Assembly: GCA_949128115.1 (NCBI GenBank)
Contig: OX421961.1
Coordinates: 119,601,050 to 119,665,049 of the forward strand
DNA length: 64,000 bases
Direction: 5' to 3'
Source of the DNA: Anaspis maculata
Taxonomy: Eukaryota > Arthropoda > Insecta > Coleoptera > Scraptiidae
The notes under the pieces were generated by a model. It was not told where the DNA came from. It saw only the letters and a program-made list of their open reading frames with translations, and did not search any database. Each line of letters begins with the position of its first letter. Position 1 is the first letter of the stretch. Position numbers and translations under genes: made by a program. Below are positions 45,030 to 54,787 of this stretch, one piece after another.

Positions 45030-45573
45030 ATTATTCAACTTGAACAAGAGTATCTATTTTTTCTCTGTAGAAAGCTTCAACATTCCATAATTTCACATCG
45101 AAATTGAAAAAAATACATGTTGAACAGTTTCGGAGATGATGAAAACTTTCTTCAGGGTCCCAAGTTTGAGAAGCTATAACTCATCAAGCAAGCATTTTCG
45201 GGCCTATTTTCATATGAACTTTTTTCTTAAAATGATCTCAGGAATCACCCCTGGACATCTCCCGCAGTACTCATGTTACACCGTATATATTCCATATTTT
45301 TCACAGAGAAATCAGAAACTCAGGCAACTGAAGACGAATTCGTGGCGCTCTAAAGCTGATAGGTTGAATTGGTATGGTTAATTCACAATTAATAATTGGC
45401 AAAACGCAGAGTTCATGGTGGATTTTCCGGCTATTTTGTGCTTGGGGGATGGGGCCCACCCTCGATGTCACCACGAGAAAAGATCGAGGGACCATTTTTC
45501 AAAGAAAGGAAACAATGCGTCGAGCTGTACAGAGCTCATTCTTGCTCTGAAACACCGGAGAAATTTTATGTAG

Positions 45574-45806
45574 TGTTAGCGCTAGATTTTTTAATTCAAA
45601 TTTGGCGCGTTGGCCGATGTACAGCTGCCTGTCTTGTCGTATCGAGAGATGGCGTTAGCGGGTGTAGAATGACATCGCCGCTTGCGCCGCGCCGAGGAAG
45701 GATGCTGTCCTCCACTTCCGATCGTCGACTGGCCTGGATCTCACAGCTGTTTTTCTTTGTTGTTGTTCTATTGAAAATCTTCCAATAAATGCTTTCAAAT
45801 CTAACA
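45574..45806 (+). repeat. 5' LTR of the gypsy element
   Basis: 233 bp, TGTTAG...CTAACA. It carries an AATAAA signal about 20 bp before its end. Both LTR ends are short inverted repeats, as expected. Sequence after the LTR (CAGCGGTGGGATCG) should hold the primer-binding site, but the tRNA was not identified. Confidence 0.88.
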
Positions 45807-45928
45807 GCAGCGGTGGGATCGTGCTCACGTTTCTCTGTGTTCATCTGTGGATGTTTGTTGTTGTCCCAGTGGCGTCCCAAACTTGTTTTTTCCCTGTAAG
45901 TGTTCTTCGCGCATTGCGAAGTGGTGAG

Positions 45929-46810
45929 TCATGGAAGCGCTTCTAGAAGAGGTCCTCCAGTCGATGAAAGCCAACAAGACGGCGCCGCCTACAGCCCCTG
46001 ATCAGGTCGATTTCCTCGTTTTCAACCCATAATTAAATGATGCACAAACGTGGATGACGCAGGTGACAGATATCAAGAAGGAGTTTGGTTGGTCAGATCT
46101 GCAAATTCTGGTAAGAATTGGACGTTTTTTGCAACTTGCGTTTGGGCAACTTTCAAACTTGAAACAGTGATTGATTTTCTTGAAGCATTTCCTCCGAAAA
46201 AGATTCTTGGCCGGCTACTTCAAGAGGCGTCTGTTAGTAACAGTTCTCAGTTCAAGACCTACGTGGCATTTATGTTCACAATAAATTGGCGCTTTTGAAT
46301 AATTAACGCTTTAGTTGGACCGTTCCCGATTTAATTGAATTAGTTGTTTATGGCATAGAAGACGCTAGAGTGCAAGACGCTATTCATCTGCGTAACTGCG
46401 ATTCTATTTCTGATTTAATTTCGTACGTGAGTTCAGTTGTCCAACCCGTTACCGAAAATGTTACAATGAAGAAACAGGTCGGTGACTCTCTTACTTTGAC
46501 AAAGCCTGCACGTTCGCGTTTCAGACGTCTGGAACAATCAAAATCTAACTTTACTTGTTTCAAATGTGGTCGTTTGGGTCACAAAGAAAGTGCTTGTCGT
46601 CAACTTCAACCACGAAGAAAAAAACCGAATGTAGTAGGCTCTTTTGTTAACAAGTCGGAAACTGAAACTTCTTCACGTTCGATCACATTCACGTTTTGTT
46701 TTAAAAGCGGACATTCGGAATCAAATTGTTTCATAAAATTTGCCATCGAACAAAGAAAAAATATCAATTTTGCATGCAGTGGGAAAACCGCAATTCCCAC
46801 ACCAATTTAA
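45929..46810 (+). pseudogene. Gypsy gag remnant with zinc knuckles
   Basis: Gag proteins package element RNA in particles in the cytoplasm. The frame opens near 45929 (MEALLEEVLQSMKANK), breaks at a stop near 46030, and continues in shifted frames to an open stretch at 46370-46810. That stretch has a nucleocapsid zinc knuckle CFKCGRLGHKESAC, fitting C-X2-C-X4-H-X4-C, near 46557-46600, and a second, imperfect one (CFKSGHSESNC) near 46700 that lacks a cysteine. Upstream is the 5' LTR, downstream the pol remnants. Several frameshifts make it non-functional. Confidence 0.78.
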
Positions 46811-46828
46811 GTTGATGGTCACACGTTC

Positions 46829-47458
46829 ATGGGATTAATAGATGATCAGCTTGATCGGCTTGGCCGAGGGAAATTTTTCTCTTCACTAGATATGACTTCT
46901 GGGCTCCACCAAATTCCAATTGACGAAAATTCATTACACAAAACGGGATTTGTAACGCCAGATGGCCATTTTGAATACCTTCGCATGCCTTTTGGCTTGG
47001 CTAACGCCCCTGCTGTCTTTCAACGCGCTGTTAACGCCGCACTTAGGAGTTTAAAACACACAGTCGCCCTCGTCTACATGGACGACATCCTTATCATGTC
47101 CAAGACTGCTGAACAAGGGTTAGAGTATTTACAACAAGTGTTGTTGGTCTTACGTTCTTCCGGATTTTCTTGGAATCTTTCAAAATGTAAATTTCTTCAG
47201 TCCAAAATTGAATATCTTGGCCGTGAAATTTCTGGCGATGGCATCAGACCCAGTCCAACCAAAGTTAAGGCTCTAACGAAAGTTCCGTCTCCTTCCAATG
47301 TTAAGCAGGTTCGACAATTTATGGGCCCCGCTGGGTATTTCAGAAAGTTTGTTACAGATTTGGCCAGTTGTACTGTCTGTATCAATGCATTAACGCAAAA
47401 AAGATGTTCCGTTTGCTTGGACGGAAGAGCACGAAGACGTATGTCATTGATTGCCTAA
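46829..47458 (+). pseudogene. Gypsy reverse transcriptase, fused to a protease stub
   Basis: The frame has KFFSSLDMTSGLHQIPIDE (first catalytic aspartate region), FEYLRMPFGLANAPAVFQRA, and the catalytic YMDD in VYMDDILIMS, then FSWNLSKCKFLQSKIEYLG and the connection region KVPSPSNVKQVRQFMG. This is a textbook Ty3/gypsy order. It begins with a protease-like GHTFMGLID that runs directly into the DQLDRLGRG of the reverse transcriptase. The protease body and the N-terminal part of the reverse transcriptase have been deleted. The frame is lost near 47400. Confidence 0.9.
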
Positions 47459-47990
47459 CTTTTGAACCACTGTTGTCCATATTTCGCCCCGAACTTCCGA
47501 CCGAATTACACACCGATGCTGGCATATTGATTCAGAAATGTGACGGACAGAATAGGGTCGTTGCGTATTTTAGTAAACGTACGTCGCTGACAAAAGCCAA
47601 GTACCATTCATATGAATTAGAGACGCTAGCTATAGTGAGTTCACTTGAAAATTGCCGCGTTTACCTCCTGGGTATGAAATTTTTGATCGTAACCGATTGT
47701 AATTTCGTGAAGGCCACTGTTAACAAAAAAAGGAAGTGTCCCAAGGATTGCAAGATGATGGGCCTATCTCCAGGACTTCAATTATAAGATCGTATATCGC
47801 AAGGGATCCTTCCTGAGTCACGTCGACTTTAGTCGGAATCCTGTATCGGTATTGCGGGTCTCATAGCACAAGTCTTGGCTCCACATAGAACAAAGAGGGA
47901 ACGCGGAGCTACAACAAATGATTACCAACTTGCGGGAGGGCAAGTTAGTTTCACGTCAGTACGTTGAGGTGATCGGGCTGTTGTGTCAAC
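47368..47990 (+). pseudogene. Gypsy RNase H remnant
   Basis: RNase H removes the RNA strand during element replication. The frame at 47368-47787 has TELHTDAGILIQK, the first aspartate context with a short deletion after it. It continues with NRVVAYFSKRTSLTKAKYHS, YELETLAIVSSLE (glutamate) and FLIVTDCNFVKA (second aspartate). It shifts frame near 47740 before the usual linker to the integrase, and stops follow to about 47990. Confidence 0.85.
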
Positions 47991-48002
47991 CTTAGGTCGC
48001 GA

Positions 48003-49117
48003 ATGACAAGAAAATCATCCGCTATTTTGTTCCACGACAGTAGGCTTGGTCTTATAAGGATGTTTCATGATGAACAGTGTCATATTGGTGCAGACAAAAC
48101 GATTGAGTCCATACTTAAACATTTCTGGTTTCCACGCCTGAGGCGTTTCGCCCAAAATTATATCAAGCACTGTCTAGTTTGTGCCGTTAAGACGACGCGC
48201 ACTGGCCCACTTCAAGGCCCTTCTCTCTCACCTGACAAACCATTGACTCCAATCCACACTGTGCACATTGATTGTTTGGGACCTTTGCCGGTGTGGTCTG
48301 ATAAATACAAACATCTGTTGGTAATGGTGGATGCTTTCTCTAAATATTGTAATTTACTCCCGTTACAAACTGTTACTGCCAATGAAACTCGTCAGAATTT
48401 GCAAAGGTTCATTGCCTGTTTTGGAACACCTAACGTCTTCGCGATGGACAGTGGGACAATTTTCCACAATCTTTCTATTTGTAAATTTCTTGGTGAACAT
48501 TAAATTTCTGTAGCACTTCATAACTCTGCATATACATCGCGCGAACGGACAGGTGGAGCTCTACATGCGCACCATCATGAATCTTGTCCGAATTGAGACT
48601 ACGGTTACGTCGGAGTGGCCGAACATCTTGTGGAAAATTCAATTGGTATTAAATACTACTGTTCAGAAAACCACAAATATGAGTCCATTGCAATGTCTCC
48701 TTGGCGTAGAGACTACCACCTCTTTAATAAGGACTGCTTTGAATGGCCTATCATATGATTTGACACCTGTGCGATATATTTGGAAGTTGATAGACAACGG
48801 GTACAAGAACGTCTCCAACAAAATACCGGTAACAATGAAGGAATAAATGAAGAACGGCGGAACAGTGTGCAGTTCTCCGTTGGAGATTTCGTCCTGCTTC
48901 GAGTAGCACTTTGTATGCGAGCAAGTTAAAGTTTCAGTTTTTGGGGCCATATTAGATCATGGGCATTACCGATGAGGGACGTTTCAAACTCAAAAGGGTC
49001 GGAGCTCGAAAACGCAAAATCATCGAATCTACCAAGAAGCAATTGAGACTGTGGCCTTCGGGATGGACTGTTGCTGCAGAAACGTCTGATCTTTTGGATC
49101 TGCTAGATACTGAATAA
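48003..49117 (+). pseudogene. Gypsy integrase remnant
   Basis: Integrase inserts element DNA into the host genome. The first frame (48003-48503) has the HHCC zinc domain (FHDEQCHIGADKT and HCLVCAVKT) and the catalytic core with aspartates in VHIDCLGPL and FAMDSGTIF. It stops before the catalytic glutamate, which lies in a second frame, in NGQVELYMRT near 48545-48575. A third piece up to the stop at 49117 holds a C-terminal GRFKLKRVGARKRKI-like basic tail. Two or more frameshifts make it inactive. Confidence 0.85.
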
Positions 49118-49154
49118 AAATTTATCAGGTATTTAATTGAATGTGTTTGTAATT

Positions 49155-49305
49155 TGAATGTTCCCAGGATGAGCTTGAGTCTTTCCTGATGCATGAAATG
49201 TTATTCTGATTTGATTACCAGGATAAGCTTGAGTCTTTCCTAATGATGATTATGTTGTTAACGATGAAAGCCTTTCGTGATAATCTTGAGACTTTCTGAT
49301 GAATT
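49155..49305 (+). repeat. Three imperfect ~55-bp tandem repeats
   Basis: AGGATGAGCTTGAGTCTTTC recurs as AGGATAAGCTTGAGTCTTTC about 57 bp later and as GTGATAATCTTGAGACTTTC after that, each followed by a TGATG stretch. They lie in the 3' non-coding part of the gypsy element. Confidence 0.7.
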
Positions 49306-49318
49306 AGTTGATTAACCT

Positions 49319-49457
49319 CGGGTTCCACCAAACTTTTATCAAAGCGATAACTTTATCACTCTGATAGTAACTAAGCAACTGGTCATCCTATTGGCTGGTC
49401 CATAGCAACTATCAGCGTGATAGATTCAATGTGCTCTTGAAATTTTGGTGGAACCCG
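49319..49457. mobile_element. 139-bp MITE with CGGGTTCCACCAAA ends
   Basis: CGGGTTCCACCAAA at 49319-49332 is inverted at 49444-49457. The interior is also partly symmetric (TATCACNCTGATAG and CTATCAGCGTGATAG). It is non-coding. Confidence 0.78.
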
Positions 49458-50751
49458 ATATAACTGACTCAAATGTTAACTTTGCGATATTGAGTTCATT
49501 GTAGAAGCTAGAGTTAGACAATTGGAATGAATGACTGAAATAGTACATGAAAAATAGTAAAAAAATCTGCAAAACCTCGGAATAAATATGGACGTCCTGA
49601 AAATTTGATATTCTGTTCAGAATTGATTGCTCTACTACATATCTAAAATCGCCAGAAATCGCACCTGGAGGTTTTAAGTTATTGGAGGGGGGACAAAAAA
49701 TTGCAACCTTAAATGGAGGGGATGAAACCTGTCAATCCACTGGATGCAAATACATCGTGATTCGACGAATTATATCCCGTTTACATCATTTCGGTGCAAA
49801 AAGTGTCGATCATTGTTGAAGGGGGCTCGTGGGGATGCGAAGCTCGCTAGGAGTTTTTTTTCTTCCTGCGCCATATTGAACCGATCACGACAAGTTTGGC
49901 ATCTTTTCCGACTAAATTTAATCTCCTGAACTCGAATCCGCTGTGTAAATTTGGATGAAAACAAGTTTGAACAAGTTAACTTGAGAAAACTCAATTTTTC
50001 TTTGACAATTTTGACGAATTTTTTTTTACTGTTTAAGGTGTTCATCTTTTGGAAAATTTTCAGAGGCCATTAAATTGAAGTGTATTCTCTAGAAAAATCG
50101 TCCACTTGATGTATGATTTTGTTTCTTAAGTTGAAAAAATCGATTTGAACCTAAGCCGGCGCGGCGTGTCGTCTACTACGGACCAGAACACTACAGCATG
50201 CACCTTTGAATGAAAATAGCTGGAATTATTGAAAAAATAACAACTGATCTTTGAGAATTCGAGGATCTGTGCAGAATTGAATTCCCTATAACATAAACAA
50301 AATCGCCATGAATCGCACTGCAGGGTTTTGAGTTATTTGAGGGGAGAGGCAACAGTTCATAGAGTATGAATCTTCCCAAAATCTTATCATCCTCCTCGAT
50401 TAACTCAGAATCCTGCTGTGCGATTCATGGCGATTTTGTTTATGCTATAGGGAATTCAGTTCTGCACAAATCCTCGGATTTTCAAACTTTTTTTTTCAAT
50501 AGTTTCAGCTACTTTCATTTAAAGGTGCATGTTGTAGTGTTCTGGTCAGTAGTAGACGACGCGCTGCGCCAGCTCAGGTTCAAATCGATTTTTCAAACTC
50601 GAGAAACAAAATCATACATCGAGTGGATGATTTTCCTGAAGAATACACTTCAATTTATTGGCCTCTGGAAATTTTTCAAAGATGAACACTTCTAACAGTA
50701 GAAAAAAAATCGTCAAAATTGTCAAAGAAAAAACAAGTTTTCTCAAGTTGA

Positions 50752-52207
50752 CCCATATTTCACCAATGGTGCGTAAACGCACCACTAGGTTCTCGATTTT
50801 TTTTCGAAAACCCCGATCAATATTTTAGAGATCTCATCTAGATGAGGTCCTTTGCAAAGCTCCAAACATAACTTTCAAATAGCTAACTATTGAAAATTGA
50901 GACTTTTCTTTTTCAAGATTTGGGTCATAAATCATCAAAAATTCGAGGTTCTTGCGAGTTCGTCTATGATCCCATTTTGTAAATAACATTTAGAATAAAA
51001 TGAAAATTTGATTCCTGAATAATGATAACATGGGATGTAGAATAATAAAGCCGTTTATGAAATTTGATTATTTTCATGAAAATCTGAAAAAAAGCTGCAT
51101 AAAGTTGGATGGTGCGTATACGCACCATTGGTAAAATCCACTACCTAAATGCCGAACTTGTGTTCAGCAATGAACTCTCACTGTATGATGGCAATATAAG
51201 ACGAACGTGACTATACATTGAAATTTTTCGCTTTTTCTAGAAGACCGTCAATAAAATAAGCCAATAAAAATTTTTGCAATCAAATGGCCTAACGGTGTAT
51301 GGTTTAGTGGGTGGGTAAAAACACACAAATCTTACTCTCAGTGGTGACTCGAGGTAAGACGTTTTGTGTTTTTTGCCAAAAAAAGGGATACCTATCTATG
51401 ACGCTGCTTACGATGAAAGCACCGGAATTTCGCTAGTTAGGTGAAAAATAATCCAGTGGTTACCATAATCAGCAATCAATTTATAGTCCAGCCAATCTCC
51501 ACAGCTGAAAGGTATAAAAGATAGGTACAACAGAAAATTAAGAAGACAGGTAAACATTGATCAACTCAATGTTATTAAAATTTATAATAAACACATGGGA
51601 GGTGCGGATTTATATGATAACGGGGTTGCCAACTACAAAATAGACATAACTGGGAAAAAAAATGGTGGAGACCTTTATTTGTCAATACGATCGATAATAT
51701 CATAGTGAATGCTTGGAAAATTCTCAACATGGTCAACAGCAAAAATTGTCGCAACTTGACTTCAAGTCATAGATAGGTAGTTATTAATTACTTATTAGGT
51801 TACTGAAATGTGAAAACTCAGGTCATAAACCACAAGCTCCAACTATCTCCAACGAAATTTGAGGTAACAACTTTGGACAAGTAATTATCAAAAATGAGAA
51901 TAAAGTTAGACGCCTATGCAAAGTATGTAGTATGTCATATAGTCATAGTATATTTTTATGTAAACGCTATAACGTTCATCTACATGTTGATTGTTTTGAA
52001 AAATTTCATTAGTAATGAAATATCAGTTCGACATTTTTCCACCCCATATTTGACCAATGGTGCGTTTACGCACCATCAATTTTTTTGAAAACCAGGATAT
52101 TTATATTTTTTTTGTCAATGTATATGTCTTATTATATGTATAGGAAGTATTACTAAACAGCAGAGAAAACTTTTTTTTGTTTATTTCTATCCTTGGTAAA
52201 ATATGGG
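50752..52207. mobile_element. piggyBac-like element at a TTAA site
   Basis: The ends are CCCATATTTCACCAATGG and its approximate inverse (CCTTGGTAAAATATGGG), flanked by TTGA on the left and TTAA on the right. The undisturbed target in copy 1 of the host element reads GTTAACTT. A TTAA target and CCC-starting ends are typical of piggyBac. It contains three near-identical palindromes ATGGTGCGTNNACGCACCAT (50766, 51109 and 52057) and a decayed transposase. Confidence 0.82.
51512..51745 (+). pseudogene. piggyBac transposase C-terminal fragment
   Basis: The plus strand encodes RYNRKLRRQVNID, then VIKIYNKHMGGADLYD, and, after a one-base slip in a run of eight A at 51655-51662, KKWWRPLFVNT and NIIVNAWKIL. 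The YNK-MGG-D-D and WW--LF spacing is that of the conserved C-terminal catalytic-domain end of piggyBac transposases (the DDE_Tnp_1_7 family). The upstream catalytic aspartates are not recognisable. It supports the assignment made from the ends. Confidence 0.82.
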
Positions 52208-52219
52208 TTAACTTGTTCC

Positions 52220-54058
52220 TAGTGTTGCCGTCTAGAGTTAGACTTTCTAGACTCTTGTCTTGATTAGGCGTCAAGACTTAGACAAGACCTCTAGAAACTC
52301 TTGTCTTGAAATTTCTAGACAAGACAAGAGTAGGGCTGTCAAGATCAAGAGTCTTGATTAGACTCTTGAAAAGGAAAAATTTGAAAAAATCTGATATATT
52401 CCTCTCCGCTGATTGTTTTTATTTTCTACTTAATGTGTGATTAGATTGGAGATTCCTTACAGAGTTTATTGACAACATAAAATAACATAAATGAGGGTAA
52501 ACGATATGACAAAATGCTATTCAAAACTATATTTATTTGAAATGAAAATGATTGCTGAAGGTTCTCATGCTATTTTTCTTCTATTTGTTGAAATCAAAGA
52601 CCGAGATCGCTACAGACGATATAAAATATCTTGTCTCAAAAGTCACTACTTTTTTCAGGAAAAAATCTGGGAATTTGGGAGTTTAAATTGGGAGAATAAT
52701 GAAGCAATAAACCTGTTTTGCGCTTGCGCACTAGGCAGGCCATCATTCCATTATGCATCGACCGTTGTTGCCATGCTGTATCTGATAGGTAGTCTACAGT
52801 CCATGAATATTTTGAAAAACAAAACAACACATAGAAGCATCTTTCTGTATATTGTGAATTTTATATGTGTATCAGAAGACAATTTGATTTTCGGTTTGTG
52901 GTGGCAGTTCACTATGAATTTATCAATTTTGCATAAGAGAACGGGAAAGCGAAAGTTTCGTTGAAGTGTTTTTTTTTCAAGGACTGCTTCAACATCTCCA
53001 TTTCTATTTTCCCAAAAAATACCTCTCAGATCGCAACTTCTAAGAAATTAGGTAGCTCGATGTAGCTTTTGGTCAATAGCTGCGGAACAAAGTGTTTCTT
53101 GCCAATAAAAGAAGAATGATTCAGACAACATGCTGCAGTCAGATATTCTTCCAATGTACCAAGGCAAAATACCGATCAGGCTGGTGTTCTTTCTACAACT
53201 TGAGTGAAGTTAGTCTTTTTGCCGCGTCAGGTTGACACAAGCGGGAACCTGGCACAGGTCTGCAAATAATCGGTATATTTTGGACAAAAATATTGGACCA
53301 CGTCTGCACCACGACATCTGGGAACTCTGGGTCCCGCATAAACCCAATTATTTACATTTCTTTGTCCAGCAGCAATGTTTCGAACACCAAACAGCAAAAT
53401 AATATTGGAGTTGATTGTTTAACTTTTTCTTGACTGTGACTCTTTCGTTGACTGTTTCTTGACGTTCATGGCAACCTGGTATTGTTCTTGGCTTGTTTAT
53501 TCATTCGATTCGAGCCGATGGACTGCAGTGAGTTGAATTTCTATATCCTTTTCCGCTGCCCGATTTTTTGAGTACTTTTTTAAATGAACAGTAGTTGACT
53601 ATATTTATTCAGGCATCATCCTACGGCTATATAAAATCGTATCTTGTGATTTTATATGAGACCCCATTGCAGAAACACGTGTACTAAAAGGTCGGGGGTG
53701 GCAGTGGCAATCTTTTCTTTCAGCATTCACACCAATGATAAATTTCAGTGCCAATAAAAGTAGATCTTTGTTTTGAAATTTGAACTTAATTATACTGTAG
53801 AATATTTTATTGAAGCGCAGTCCCTATTCAAAGGATGCTCCTTGCTCCTCACAGTTTCTCTGTTTTTCTTGCTAAAAGATGTTAATATTTCTGTCATGTA
53901 TTTTTCTTGGAAGAAAGGGTTTTTTTCGAGGTTTTTTTAGTAATTTAATTTCAAGAGTCTATCTAGACTCTTGAAAAATTTCCATCAAGAGTTAGAGTCT
54001 TGTCTTGAAATTTTGAAATAATCTTGATATTTCAAGACAAGACAAGAGTAGGGCATCA
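52220..54058. mobile_element. hAT-like element with CAAGAC/GTCTTG subterminal arrays
   Basis: The left end is TAGTGTTGCCGTCTAGAG and the right end read inward is TGATGCCCTACTCTTGTC. Both ends carry dense arrays of TCTTGTCTTGA and CAAGAGTCTAGA-type motifs in both orientations (52235-52375 and 53945-54050). TAGTGTTGCC/CAGTGTTGCC starts are usual for hAT elements. The insertion deleted some of the host fold-back element on its right side. No transposase is recognised. Confidence 0.6.
52491..52964 (+). other. 157-codon open frame of unknown status
   Basis: It lies inside the hAT-like element. The translation is rich in F, I, L and N with no domain I recognise, and the minus strand over the same bases is also partly open. 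It may be a chance frame in AT-rich DNA or decayed coding sequence. Confidence 0.2.
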
Positions 54059-54550
54059 AAACAATTGAGTCGGAAAAGACACTAAACTTGTCGCGATCGG
54101 TTCTACATGGCCAAAACAAAATGGACCACCTAGCAGAGTTTCGCCCCCCCCCCACGACCCCCCTTCAACAATGATCAACACTTTTTGTGCCAAAATGGCA
54201 TCAACGGGATATTATGCGTCGGATTATGACGTATTTGCTCCCAATGGATTGACGGGTTTCATCCCCTCCATTTTAAGTTACAATTTTTTACCCCCCTCCA
54301 ATAACTCAAAACCCCCGGGTGCGATTTTTGGCGATTTTGGATATGTTGTAGAACACTCAATTCTGAACAGAATATCAAATTTTCAGGACGTCCATATTTT
54401 TTCCGAGGTTGAAATCTATCTTTCTTGCACTAAAAGTGTTACCTCAACTCATTGAATCTTGTTTTTTTCTCCGCTTGTACAGCTGAGTAAGAAATTGGTT
54501 TGCAGATAAGGTAGGGTGTTCCAAGAACGTACTATCCGTCAGTCTGGCCG

Positions 54551-54783
54551 TGCTAGCGCTAGATTTTTTAATTCAAATTTGGCGCGTTGGCCGATGTGCA
54601 GCTGCCTGTCTTGTCGTGTCGGCAGATGGCGTTAGCGGGTGTAGAATGACATCGCCGCTTGCGCCGCGCCGAGGAAGGACGCTGTCCTTCACTTCCGATT
54701 GTCGACTGGCCCGGATCTCACAGCTGTTTTTCTTTGTTGTTGTTTTATTGAAAACCTTTCAATAAATGCTTTCAAATCTAACA
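54551..54783 (+). repeat. 3' LTR of the gypsy element
   Basis: 233 bp, TGCTAG...CTAACA, the same length as the 5' LTR with about twelve substitutions, mostly transitions. It is followed by GTAG, matching the base quartet before the 5' LTR. No obvious polypurine tract precedes it. Confidence 0.88.
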
Positions 54784-54787
54784 GTAG

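Larger units (their letters stand above)
49543..54440. mobile_element. Fold-back element, CCTCGG family, copy 2 (interrupted)
   Basis: The left arm (49543-50350) and a partial right arm (50390-50747), plus the remaining right arm (54065-54440), are copies of the element at 37118-38720. The gap 50748-54058 is filled by two later insertions. Arm blocks shared with copy 1 include GAACCGATCACGACAAGTTT and TTTTCAGGACGTCCATATTT. Its end types are swapped relative to copy 1, showing opposite orientation. Confidence 0.83.
45574..54783 (+). mobile_element. Gypsy LTR retrotransposon with nested insertions
   Basis: Two direct 233-bp LTRs (45574-45806 and 54551-54783), both starting TG(T/C)TAGCGCTAG and ending TCTAACA, are flanked by the 4-bp duplication GTAG (45570-45573 and 54784-54787). 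They therefore belong to one insertion. Gag and pol remnants occupy 45929-49100. A fold-back element, with a piggyBac-like and a hAT-like element inside it, occupies 49543-54440 before the 3' LTR. The LTRs differ at about a dozen positions, so the insertion is moderately old. Confidence 0.87.

Noticed and set aside
45396..45788. 130-codon plus-strand frame
   Set aside because: Most of it is the gypsy 5' LTR; the same peptide appears at 54550-54765 from the 3' LTR.
54551..54783. Solo LTR
   Set aside because: The GTAG flanks pair it with the LTR at 45574, so it is the 3' LTR of one interrupted element.
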